NCBI GenBank assembly: GCA_030642865.1
Contig: DAOWMW010000116.1
Span: forward strand, 1 to 5,169
DNA length: 5,169 nt
DNA from: Desulfobacteraceae bacterium
Lineage (GTDB): Bacteria; Desulfobacterota; Desulfobacteria; Desulfobacterales; BuS5
Reading direction: 5' to 3'
In this document: positions 1 to 5,169 of the stretch, in pieces
Layout: every line of letters begins with the position of its first letter
How positions within the stretch are numbered: the first letter of the stretch is position 1
Notes under the pieces: generated by a model
Database searches by the model: none
The model's input: only the letters and a program-made list of their open reading frames with translations
Told to the model about the DNA's origin: nothing
Position numbers and translations under genes: made by a program

Positions 1-120
1 AAGAGACAGGAAAGCTTTAAACGAGATGATTCAAGACGCGAAAACAGCTTGAAAACTCGTTTAGAATCAGAAATATGCCAATTAGAAGCAGAAGCTTGCA
101 AAGCTCCTCTCACCATCTGA
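1..120 (+). CDS. 3' end of an unrecognised gene (partial, 39 codons)
   Basis: Frame 1 is open from the window edge to a TGA at 118-120; the other two plus-strand frames contain stops. The visible tail is highly charged and hydrophilic, rich in Lys, Arg and Glu, with a Leu/Ile-spaced stretch (roughly residues 17-32, containing LKTRLESEICQLEAEA) that could form a helix or short coiled coil. It ends in APLTI. No motif identifies a family. The stop lies 12 bases before a terminator hairpin, as expected for the end of a transcription unit, and that is the main support for calling it coding. The opposite strand is also open over this stretch, but has no ribosome binding site and would begin just past the tRNA terminator, so the plus strand is preferred. 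Confidence 0.45.
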   Translation, partial: KRQESFKRDDSRRENSLKTRLESEICQLEAEACKAPLTI

Positions 121-132
121 AAAACAAAAAAA

Positions 133-166
133 GCTCCTGGAGAAAAATTCCAGGAGCCTTGTCTTT
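133..166. terminator. Bidirectional intrinsic terminator
   Basis: A perfect 8-bp stem, GCTCCTGG (133-140) with CCAGGAGC (150-157), encloses a 9-base A-rich loop. On the plus strand it is followed by CTTGTCTTTT, so it can end the partial gene at 1-120. On the minus strand the hairpin is followed by a long T-run (complement of the A-rich 121-132 stretch), so it also ends the tRNA-His/tRNA-Arg unit. The minus-strand U-tract is the stronger of the two. Confidence 0.85.
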
Positions 167-170
167 TAAG

Positions 171-247
<77 letters not shown>

Positions 248-267
248 TGACATAAAATTGAGGTAAA

Positions 268-344
268 TGGGGTGAGTGAAGGGACTTGAACCCTCGGCAA
301 CCGGGGCCACAACCCAGTGCTCTACCAACTGAGCTACACCCACC
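268..344 (-). tRNA. tRNA-His (anticodon GTG)
   Basis: The reverse complement gives a 77-base tRNA with the histidine-specific extra 5' G (G-1 at 344) opposite discriminator C73, the main identity element for histidyl-tRNA synthetase. The acceptor stem GTGGGTG pairs with CACTCAC (one G-U). The anticodon loop TTGTGGC places GTG at 310-308, and the T arm has GGTTCAAGTCC. CCA is encoded (268-270). It is the promoter-proximal gene of the minus-strand His-Arg unit. Confidence 0.97.
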
Positions 345-358
345 ACATTTAATCTCTC

Positions 359-418
359 TTTCTATCAAATAATGATATTTATTTCAAGGGTTATATTGAA
401 CGATTTTATAAAAAACAA
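359..418 (-). promoter_or_regulatory. Candidate promoter region for tRNA-His/tRNA-Arg
   Basis: Two sigma70-like arrangements read toward tRNA-His. One is TTGTTT (413-418) with 17 bases to TATAAC (390-395). The other is TTGAAA (382-387) with 17 bases to TAGAAA (359-364). The second would start transcription about 8 bases before the mature tRNA 5' end, the first about 40 bases before it. The region is AT-rich, so which one is used cannot be told from sequence alone. Confidence 0.45.
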
Positions 419-452
419 AAAAAAATGTGAAAACTGAATAAATCAGCATTTT

Positions 453-478
453 GGGCACCCACAAGGGATGCCCCTACG
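453..478. repeat. GC-rich imperfect inverted repeat (dispersed-repeat type)
   Basis: GGGCACCC (453-460), a four-base ACAA loop and GGGATGCCC (465-473) form a stem with one bulged A, followed by CCTACG. It stands out against AT-rich noncoding DNA between clpB and the tRNAs. From memory, very similar GGGCACCC...GGGATGCCCC elements occur as dispersed intergenic repeats in several bacterial genomes; copy number here is unknown. It lies about 98 bases past the clpB stop and could weakly pause transcription, but no T-run follows on either strand, so it is not called a terminator. Confidence 0.5.
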
Positions 479-570
479 CAACTTCGGCCATTGATGCAAC
501 ACGGAAGGCGGGCACAAGAACAAGTGATTATGGGTAATTTGTGGGTATTTCATAAAGTGCACGATCCTTA

Positions 571-3174
571 TCATATATTCACCTGAATCTTTCCATTTTC
601 AACATCCAGATGGATTACAGATCCTTCCATAATATCACCGGCAATAAGTTCACGACCGATTCTGGTTTCAATTTCCCGCTGGATGTATCGTTTAAGGGGC
701 CTGGCCCCGTAAACTGGGTCATATCCTGATTTTGCTATGAATTTACATGCTTCATCGGTTATTTCAAGGGAAATACGCTGATTTTGCAAACGTTTTGAGA
801 GCTCCCGGGTCAATAATACGACTATCTGCTCAACCTCATTTAAAGTCAGGGGCTTGAATATTACAATGTCATCCACTCTATTTAAAAATTCCGGCCTGAA
901 AGTTTGTCTTAATTCACGCATTACTTCCTCTTTGACCCCTTTTTCAATTTCCCCTGTTTCGGTCATGGCATTTTGCAGATATAGCGATCCCACATTACTT
1001 GTCATTATAATAACTGTATTTTTAAAATCAACAGTCCTTCCCTGACCGTCCGTGAGCCTTCCATCATCAAATATTTGAAGAAGGAGATTAAAAACGTCAT
1101 GGTGCGCTTTTTCTATTTCATCAAACAGGATCACAGAGTAAGGCTTTCGGCGCACGGTTTTCGTAAGCTGCCCCCCCTCTTCAAAGCCCACGTATCCAGG
1201 AGGAGCTCCGATGAGCCGTGAAACAGTATGCTTTTCCATATATTCGCTCATATCTATACGGATCATATTATCCTCGGAATCGAAAAGCGTATAAGCAAGG
1301 GTTTTGGCAAGTTCAGTTTTTCCAACCCCTGTGGGCCCCAGAAATATAAAGGTTCCAATGGGACGCCCAGGATCTTTGATACCCGATCTTGCCCTTATAA
1401 CAGCATCTGCAACAAGTGTTACAGCTTCATCCTGCCCTATGACCCGTTTATGCAAAATATCATCAAGACGCAGAATCTTCTCCTTTTCACCTTCCATGAG
1501 TCGGGTCACCGGTATATTTGTCCACCGGGAAACAACTTCAGCGACTTCATTTTCCGTGGCCTCCTCCCTTAAAAGAGTGCCGCCGGATTGTTCATTTACA
1601 CGGGATTTTGCTTCATTCTCCAAACGCCGCTCCAGTTCAGGAAGTTGCCCGTGCCGCAGTTCTGCAACCCTGTCCAGATCATAATTCCGTTCTGCTGCCT
1701 CAATTTCATAACGAACTTTTTCAATCTCCGCACGTATAGCCTGAACTTTTTTAATGGCCTCTTTTTCCATGCCCCACTGAGCCTGCATGGAATCCCTGGT
1801 CCCCTTTAAATCGGCCAGCTCTTTTTGAATGATCAAAAGCCTTTCTTTACTTGCTTTATCACGTTCCTTTTTTAATGCTGTTTCTTCTATTTCAAGCTGC
1901 ATTACTCTGCGGGAGGCTTCATCCAGGCATGACGGCATGGAATCAATTTCCGTACGGATCATGGCGCAGGCTTCATCTATCAGGTCTATTGCTTTATCCG
2001 GCAAGAACCTGTCTGTTACATAGCGATCAGACATAACAGCCGCTGCAACAATGGCACTGTCGAGAATTTTTACACCATGGTGAACTTCATAGCGTTCCTT
2101 AAGGCCACGGAGTATGGAAATAGTATCCTCCACACTCGGAGCTTCCACAAGTACCGGCTGAAAGCGTCGTTCAAGGGCAGCGTCCTTTTCAATATATTTT
2201 CTGTGCTCTTCTAAAGTAGTTGCTCCCAGACAGTGGAGTTCCCCCCTTGCAAGGAGAGGTTTAAGCATATTCCCGGCGTCCATGGAACCTTCTGTTTTTC
2301 CGGCGCCAACTATATTATGAATTTCATCGATAAAAAGAAGAATCTGTCCATTGGACTCTTTGATCTCCTGCAAAACAGCTTTAAGCCGTTCTTCAAATTC
2401 ACCACGATATTTTGCTCCGGCAATCAGGGAACCTATATCCAAAGCATATATCATTTTGTCCTTTAAACCTTCAGGAACATCTCCACGTACTATTCTATGG
2501 GCAAGTCCTTCTATAATAGCGGTTTTCCCAACTCCGGGTTCTCCAATTAAAACAGGATTATTTTTTGTTTTCCTGCTTAAAATCATTATAATGCGCCGAA
2601 TTTCACCATCACGGCCTATGACTGGATCAAGTTTTCCCAAACGTGCCTCTTTTACCAGATCTCTACCATATTTTTCCAGAGCCTCATAAGTATCTTCAGG
2701 GGATGGGCTGACGACCCGCTGATTTCCCCGTATCGATGCAAGGGTTTTAAACAAAAGATCTTTGGTTACGTTAAATTCCTGGAGTATCTTCCCTAAAGGT
2801 GTTTTCCCTCCTCCTTCAATAAATGCAGCCAGGATATGTTCAACAGAGACATATTCATCTTTGAGATTTTTTGCCTCATCCGCAGCTTTCAAGAGAAGTC
2901 TGTTTAATCCCTGGGTCGCATAAACTTTTCCCGATTCTGCGCCGGGCCCGCTTACCACCGGCTTTTTTCCAAGCTCTTCTTCAAGACGGTTTAGCATGGA
3001 ATCCATGGGAACCTCCATCTTTTTTAAAAGCCGCGGGATCAGTCCATCTGGTTGTTCGAGGAGAGCTAAAAAAAGATGCTCACTATCAACTTCCTGATGT
3101 CCAAGGCGTATCGCCTTTGACTGAGCACTCTGCATTGCTTCCTGCGATTTTATTGTAAAATTATTGAAATCCAT
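571..3174 (-). CDS. clpB: ATP-dependent chaperone (disaggregase) ClpB
   Basis: This cytosolic hexameric AAA+ disaggregase works with DnaK/DnaJ/GrpE to extract and refold aggregated proteins after heat stress. At 867 residues it is full length (E. coli ClpB has 857). Domains in order: double-repeat Clp N domain (about 1-148); NBD1 with Walker A GEPGVGKT (211-218, K217), pore-loop Y256, Walker B D283-E284 and arginine fingers R336/R337; coiled-coil M domain (about 405-535), which marks ClpB rather than ClpA or ClpX; NBD2 with Walker A GPTGVGKT (613-620, K619), pore-loop Y661 in GYVG, Walker B D685-E686, sensor-1 TSN (725-727), arginine finger R766 and sensor-2 GARPLKR (R825). The C-terminal domain shows no ClpP-docking IGF/IGL loop. 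All catalytic residues are present. The start is set by AGGAGG eight bases upstream. It is monocistronic and divergent from popT; no convincing terminator follows. Confidence 0.98.
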   Translation of the reverse strand: MDFNNFTIKSQEAMQSAQSKAIRLGHQEVDSEHLFLALLEQPDGLIPRLLKKMEVPMDSMLNRLEEELGKKPVVSGPGAESGKVYATQGLNRLLLKAADEAKNLKDEYVSVEHILAAFIEGGGKTPLGKILQEFNVTKDLLFKTLASIRGNQRVVSPSPEDTYEALEKYGRDLVKEARLGKLDPVIGRDGEIRRIIMILSRKTKNNPVLIGEPGVGKTAIIEGLAHRIVRGDVPEGLKDKMIYALDIGSLIAGAKYRGEFEERLKAVLQEIKESNGQILLFIDEIHNIVGAGKTEGSMDAGNMLKPLLARGELHCLGATTLEEHRKYIEKDAALERRFQPVLVEAPSVEDTISILRGLKERYEVHHGVKILDSAIVAAAVMSDRYVTDRFLPDKAIDLIDEACAMIRTEIDSMPSCLDEASRRVMQLEIEETALKKERDKASKERLLIIQKELADLKGTRDSMQAQWGMEKEAIKKVQAIRAEIEKVRYEIEAAERNYDLDRVAELRHGQLPELERRLENEAKSRVNEQSGGTLLREEATENEVAEVVSRWTNIPVTRLMEGEKEKILRLDDILHKRVIGQDEAVTLVADAVIRARSGIKDPGRPIGTFIFLGPTGVGKTELAKTLAYTLFDSEDNMIRIDMSEYMEKHTVSRLIGAPPGYVGFEEGGQLTKTVRRKPYSVILFDEIEKAHHDVFNLLLQIFDDGRLTDGQGRTVDFKNTVIIMTSNVGSLYLQNAMTETGEIEKGVKEEVMRELRQTFRPEFLNRVDDIVIFKPLTLNEVEQIVVLLTRELSKRLQNQRISLEITDEACKFIAKSGYDPVYGARPLKRYIQREIETRIGRELIAGDIMEGSVIHLDVENGKIQVNI

Positions 3175-3182
3175 ATATAAAA

Positions 3183-3188
3183 CCTCCT
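3183..3188 (-). promoter_or_regulatory. clpB ribosome binding site
   Basis: AGGAGG on the minus strand lies eight bases before the ATG at 3174-3172. This consensus Shine-Dalgarno sequence at good spacing fixes the clpB start and agrees with the conserved ClpB N-terminus ([13 protein letters not shown]). Confidence 0.9.
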
Positions 3189-3238
3189 GGTTACAGATTG
3201 CTTTTTCATAAGTTAATTAAACTGTTCAGATACAGCAG

Positions 3239-3254
3239 TGTCCGGTTAGGATCT
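3239..3254 (+). repeat. TGTCCGGTTAG direct repeat, copy 1
   Basis: TGTCCGGTTAGGATCT matches a second copy 336 bases downstream at 14 of 16 positions, the first 11 being identical. It begins the GC-rich island inside the putative clpB leader. It may be the end of a decayed insertion element, but no transposase or matching inverted end is visible. Confidence 0.45.
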
Positions 3255-3284
3255 CGGGAGAGGGACGACCCCAGGCCCGGCGCA

Positions 3285-3313
3285 ATTATGGGTAAATTTT
3301 ATTTCATCCCCAA
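3285..3313 (-). promoter_or_regulatory. Candidate clpB proximal promoter
   Basis: On the minus strand TTGGGG (3308-3313) is separated by 17 bases from CATAAT (3285-3290). The -10 matches consensus at five of six positions, the -35 at only three. It would give a leader of roughly 100 bases. It does not resemble the sigma32 heat-shock consensus. Confidence 0.35.
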
Positions 3314-3397
3314 TCCTTATTTGTTTTTGCTGCGTATTTTATTTCCTGCAATTTTCTGTGAGGACGCTGCTGATTCAGATGAAAATTTCATAACTAC

Positions 3398-3425
3398 AGT
3401 GTAAACACATTATCAGTACAGTCAA
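3398..3425 (-). promoter_or_regulatory. Candidate clpB distal promoter
   Basis: On the minus strand TTGACT (3420-3425, five of six to consensus) is separated by 16 bases from TACACT (3398-3403, four of six). Transcription would start near 3391, inside a small dyad ATGAAA-A-TTTCAT (3379-3391), leaving a leader of about 215 bases. No CIRCE operator (TTAGCACTC inverted repeat) and no paired CTTGAA/CCCCAT sigma32 elements are visible on this strand. Confidence 0.4.
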
Positions 3426-3476
3426 GTTTATAATCTCTGTTTTTACAATCCTTGAAAATTAATCAGAGTAAAAAGA

Positions 3477-3505
3477 TTGACATGGGACTAACTTCAAAAT
3501 AAATA
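3477..3505 (+). promoter_or_regulatory. Candidate popT promoter
   Basis: A perfect -35 TTGACA (3477-3482) is followed after 17 bases by a weak -10 TAAATA (3500-3505). Transcription would start near 3512, leaving a leader of about 125 bases. The same TTGACA-N17-TAAATA arrangement occurs before tRNA-Lys, which adds some support. Confidence 0.5.
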
Positions 3506-3574
3506 CTGGTACGAGTCAGACAAATGGGCTGAAAACGGGATTCCCCATATTAAAATATGAATAAGGCCCAATTA

Positions 3575-3590
3575 TGTCCGGTTAGAATCC
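3575..3590 (+). repeat. TGTCCGGTTAG direct repeat, copy 2
   Basis: TGTCCGGTTAGAATCC is the second copy, in the same orientation as that at 3239, and runs directly into the palindrome TCCTGCGCAGGA (3588-3599). It lies in the putative popT leader, about 47 bases before the start codon. Confidence 0.45.
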
Positions 3591-3636
3591 TGCGCAGGAA
3601 AAATACTGATTTTTCATATATAAAACAAAGGCTACA

Positions 3637-4569
3637 ATGAAAAGACAGATTCACCACAGCAACCCCAAACAAAATTATGCTAAATTAATTTTAAAAGGCT
3701 TTTGTATGGGTGCAGCCGATATTGTTCCTGGTGTATCTGGCGGAACAATGGCTTTTATTCTTGGAATTTATAAAGAGCTGGTTGAATCTATCAGCTCCTT
3801 TGATGCCAAATTCATAAAACTTATTTCGCAAATGAGAATAAAAGATGCCATGGAGCATTTTTCATGGCAGTTTTTAGCGGCCATTGGAAGCGGGATTTTA
3901 ATTGCTATTCTTTCCTGCGCAAAAATTCTGGAATGGCTCCTTCAAAACAGACCCGCACTTATATGGTCTTTTTTCTTTGGCCTCATATTAGCTTCTGTAT
4001 TCATTGTGGCAAGGGGCCTTGAAAAATGGAGTTTGCCCACCCTGATGGCAGCTCTGTCTGGAGGCTTTTTTACTTTTTTTTTAGTGGGGATGATGCCTGC
4101 AAAGACCCCTGACACATGGTGGTTTCTATTTTTCAGCGGGGCAATTGCCATATGTGCGATGATCCTTCCGGGAATATCAGGGGCATTTATCCTTGTACTC
4201 ATCGGTAAATATCATTACATCCTGTCAGCAGTAAATAACAGGGATCTCCTTACCCTTTTTCTGGTACTTGCCGGTGCAGGGGCAGGTCTCCTCACATTCG
4301 TCCATCTCCTTAAATGGCTTTTTAACAAATATAATGATCTTACCCTGGCCATTTTAACAGGTTTTCTCGTGGGATCATTACGGAAAATATGGCCATGGAA
4401 AAGCACATATAATACTATCCACGGCACAGGCAACGATTTAGCTGCCACTGTTCAGGTAAATATCATGCCATCGTCATGGAATACCGGGTTAATAATGGAG
4501 GTTTTACTGATTTTTACCGGTTTTCTCATAATTTTTTCCATGGATTACCTGGCCAAAAAAAAGAAATAA
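3637..4569 (+). CDS. popT: DUF368 polyprenyl-phosphate (C55-P) transporter PopT
   Basis: This is a 310-residue inner-membrane protein of the DUF368 family (PF04018), reported in recent work on undecaprenyl-phosphate recycling to return the lipid carrier C55-P to the cytoplasmic face for reuse in peptidoglycan and surface-glycan synthesis. The family signature GAADIVPGVSGGT lies at 25-37. A second related hairpin, LPGISGAF (177-184), marks the internal repeat of two re-entrant elements. The conserved WPWK follows at 252-255. Hydrophobic segments lie near 28-46, 75-101, 106-125, 133-151, 160-190, 206-227, 236-248 and 286-303. The N-terminus is basic with no cleavable signal, and the C-terminus ends in lysines. 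A modest AAAGG (3627-3631) lies five bases before the ATG, and the signature would sit too near the N-terminus from any later ATG. Family assignment is firm; the transport role is inferred from homologues. It appears monocistronic. Confidence 0.93.
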   Translation: MKRQIHHSNPKQNYAKLILKGFCMGAADIVPGVSGGTMAFILGIYKELVESISSFDAKFIKLISQMRIKDAMEHFSWQFLAAIGSGILIAILSCAKILEWLLQNRPALIWSFFFGLILASVFIVARGLEKWSLPTLMAALSGGFFTFFLVGMMPAKTPDTWWFLFFSGAIAICAMILPGISGAFILVLIGKYHYILSAVNNRDLLTLFLVLAGAGAGLLTFVHLLKWLFNKYNDLTLAILTGFLVGSLRKIWPWKSTYNTIHGTGNDLAATVQVNIMPSSWNTGLIMEVLLIFTGFLIIFSMDYLAKKKK

Positions 4570-4637
4570 TTGTCTTAAAAAAATAATCATCAGCTATCTG
4601 TTTTTTAACTATTTTATTTTGATCGAAAATAATATGC

Positions 4638-4666
4638 TTGACAATGGCACGAAAATAGACTAAATA
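4638..4666 (+). promoter_or_regulatory. Promoter of the tRNA-Lys/tRNA-Glu unit
   Basis: A perfect TTGACA (4638-4643), a 17-base spacer and TAAATA (4661-4666) place the start near 4673, just ahead of the tRNA-Lys 5' end at 4680. A dyad TATTTT-GATCG-AAAATA (4615-4631) sits immediately upstream. Confidence 0.65.
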
Positions 4667-4679
4667 TATTTCCCACTGA

Positions 4680-4752
4680 GGGCCGTTAACTCAGTTGGTA
4701 GAGTATCTGCCTTTTAAGCAGAGAGTCGCGCGTTCGAGTCGCGCACGGCCCA
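4680..4752 (+). tRNA. tRNA-Lys (anticodon TTT)
   Basis: This is a 73-base cloverleaf. Acceptor GGGCCGT pairs fully with ACGGCCC, discriminator A is at 4752, and the D arm is ACTC/GAGT. The anticodon stem TCTGC/GCAGA encloses CTTTTAA, giving anticodon TTT at 4713-4715 (reads AAA and AAG). The T arm is GCGCG/CGCGC around TTCGAGT. The gene does not encode the 3' CCA (TAA follows the discriminator), so CCA must be added by tRNA nucleotidyltransferase, unlike the other three tRNA genes here. First gene of a two-tRNA unit. Confidence 0.97.
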
Positions 4753-4775
4753 TAATTGCAGAAATATTGTTAAAC

Positions 4776-4853
4776 GTCCCCATCGTCTAGCCTGGCCCAG
4801 GACACCGGCCTTTCACGCCGGCGACAGGGGTTCAAATCCCCTTGGGGACGCCA
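4776..4853 (+). tRNA. tRNA-Glu (anticodon TTC)
   Basis: This is a 78-base gene with encoded CCA (4851-4853). Acceptor GTCCCCA pairs with TGGGGAC and the discriminator is G. The D arm GTCT/GGAC carries a long loop, typical of bacterial tRNA-Glu. The anticodon stem CCGGC/GCCGG encloses CTTTCAC, giving TTC at 4812-4814, which reads GAA and GAG. The T arm has GGTTCAAATCC. It lies 23 bases after tRNA-Lys, in the same transcription unit. Confidence 0.97.
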
Positions 4854-4889
4854 CACAATATCTAACAACTCTGCCATGGAAAAAAGCTT

Positions 4890-4923
4890 GTCGTATAAAC
4901 CCTTTTATCGACTTATTATTTTT
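4890..4923 (+). terminator. Probable intrinsic terminator of the tRNA-Lys/Glu unit
   Basis: GTCG-(T)-ATAAA (4890-4899) pairs with TTTAT-CGAC (4904-4912): nine base pairs, one bulged T and a four-base CCCT loop. A T-rich tail, TTATTATTTTTA, follows. The stem is AT-rich so strength is moderate, but the position 36 bases after tRNA-Glu fits. Confidence 0.6.
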
Positions 4924-5050
4924 ATCGCTCCCCTCCCCCCCTTTTTTACAATATATAACATTGCCTAATTTATCTGCTTTCCATCCTTACAGCCTTTTTA
5001 ACTATTCAGCTACACTGATTCAAGTATCACTACAGGTATAATCTGATTAA

Positions 5051-5079
5051 AACATTAATGTTCCAATGCTGTTCATTGG
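5051..5079. repeat. Adjacent dyads: palindrome plus small hairpin
   Basis: AACATTAATGTT (5051-5062) is a perfect 12-bp palindrome. It is followed at once by CCAATG-CTGTT-CATTGG (5063-5079), a perfect six-base-pair inverted repeat whose last base begins the larger palindrome at 5079-5106. The three together form a compact dyad array. Confidence 0.55.
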
Positions 5080-5106
5080 TAGAGACGCAAAATTTTGCGT
5101 CTCTAC
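5079..5106. repeat. Perfect 28-bp palindrome
   Basis: The 14-base half GTAGAGACGCAAAA is followed directly by its exact reverse complement, so the element could form a cruciform or RNA hairpin. From memory, GTAGAGACGC...GCGTCTCTAC palindromes are dispersed intergenic repeats in several bacterial groups; copy number in this genome cannot be seen here. Its right end supplies the stop codon that closes the YhcG-like fragment on the minus strand. Confidence 0.8.
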
Positions 5107-5168
5107 TGATCTTTCTCAACAATACGTTTGCCAATCAGCCAGTACGCCTCAACCATTGCTGCATTTAC
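5103..5168 (-). pseudogene. YhcG/DUF1016 N-terminal-like fragment, truncated by palindrome
   Basis: On the minus strand 21 codons are open from the window edge to a TAG at 5105-5103. The peptide contains AAMVEAYWLIGKRIVEKDQ, which matches the conserved start of the YhcG/DUF1016 N-terminal domain (a Val-Asn-x-Ala stretch, then YW-x-IG-x-x-I-V-E). Intact family members carry on with a Gly/Arg/Ala/Tyr-Gly segment, more of this domain, and a C-terminal PDDEXK nuclease-like domain. Here the frame stops inside the 28-bp palindrome, and the sequence beyond it shows no continuation in any frame. I read it as a gene remnant disrupted at the repeat. The identification rests on a short stretch recognised from memory. 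The 5' part lies outside the window. Confidence 0.6.
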
Positions 5169-5169
5169 T

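Larger units (their letters stand above)
3175..3636. other. Divergent clpB-popT intergenic region
   Basis: These 462 bases contain no supportable gene. They hold the clpB ribosome binding site, two candidate clpB promoters, one candidate popT promoter, two direct copies of a TGTCCGGTTAG motif, and several small dyads: CATATT-AA-AATATG (3546-3559), GGGA-T-TCCC (3537-3545) and the 12-bp palindrome TCCTGCGCAGGA (3588-3599). A GC-rich island at about 3239-3285 contrasts with the AT-rich surroundings. No riboswitch class was recognised. Confidence 0.7.

Noticed and set aside
854..3158. Several plus-strand open frames of 61-114 codons inside clpB
   Set aside because: All are antisense to a clearly conserved ClpB coding sequence and have no recognisable products.
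527..3295. ATTATGGGTAA occurring on both sides of clpB (527-537 and 3285-3295)
   Set aside because: An 11-base match in a 5-kb window is expected by chance and the flanks do not extend it convincingly, so it is not evidence of clpB insertion or target duplication.
3198..3404. 68-codon plus-strand frame in the clpB-popT intergenic region
   Set aside because: It begins with TTG, has no ribosome binding site, spans the predicted clpB leader and promoters, and its product resembles no family I know.
3543..3550. CCCCATAT resembling a sigma32 -10 element upstream of popT
   Set aside because: No CTTGAA-like -35 lies 13-17 bases upstream on the same strand.
3942..4448. Two minus-strand open frames inside popT
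   Set aside because: They are antisense shadows of a conserved membrane protein gene; the Arg/Lys/Pro-rich compositions are typical of reversed hydrophobic codons.
4570..4631. Possible popT terminator, including the dyad TATTTT-GATCG-AAAATA at 4615-4631
   Set aside because: The stem is six AT pairs with no T-run after it; the other A-run/T-run pairings need a long loop. Not strong enough to call.
4776..4860. tRNA-Glu 3' end as an integration attachment site
   Set aside because: No integrase and no second copy of the tRNA 3' sequence are present in this window.

Overview
The window looks like ordinary chromosomal housekeeping sequence from a Gram-negative bacterium with AT-rich intergenic DNA. 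Deltaproteobacterial affiliation (Desulfobacterota, possibly Desulfobacterales) is my best guess. It rests on the flavour of the ClpB sequence, the tRNA sequences and the short dispersed palindromic repeats; no marker here is diagnostic, so treat the placement as tentative.

Layout, left to right. (1) Positions 1-120 (+) carry the last 39 codons of an unrecognised gene, closed by a bidirectional hairpin terminator (133-166). (2) On the minus strand a two-gene tRNA unit, tRNA-His(GTG) then tRNA-Arg(TCG), runs into the same terminator. (3) Positions 345-570 hold the likely tRNA promoter and a GC-rich imperfect inverted repeat (453-478), with no gene. (4) clpB (571-3174, minus), a full-length 867-residue ClpB disaggregase with all catalytic motifs intact, fills half the window. 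(5) A 462-base divergent intergenic region (3175-3636) holds candidate promoters for clpB and for the gene to its right, plus two direct copies of a GC-rich motif that may be mobile-element end remnants. (6) popT (3637-4569, +) encodes a 310-residue DUF368 membrane protein of the polyprenyl-phosphate (C55-P) transporter family. (7) A plus-strand tRNA unit, tRNA-Lys(TTT) then tRNA-Glu(TTC), has a good sigma70-type promoter and a downstream hairpin terminator. (8) The right edge is noncoding, with a pyrimidine tract and a cluster of dyads ending in a perfect 28-bp palindrome. The palindrome cuts into a minus-strand fragment resembling the N-terminal domain of YhcG/DUF1016 (PDDEXK-type) proteins.

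Functionally, clpB (protein disaggregation after heat stress) and popT (recycling of the lipid carrier for cell-wall and surface glycans) are divergently transcribed and share only their upstream region. Nothing in the sequence shows that they act together. The two tRNA units are independent, convergent in layout toward clpB/popT, and each has its own promoter and terminator. I see no convincing new multi-gene system. The least explained parts are the palindrome-truncated YhcG-like fragment and the repeat remnants in the intergenic regions.
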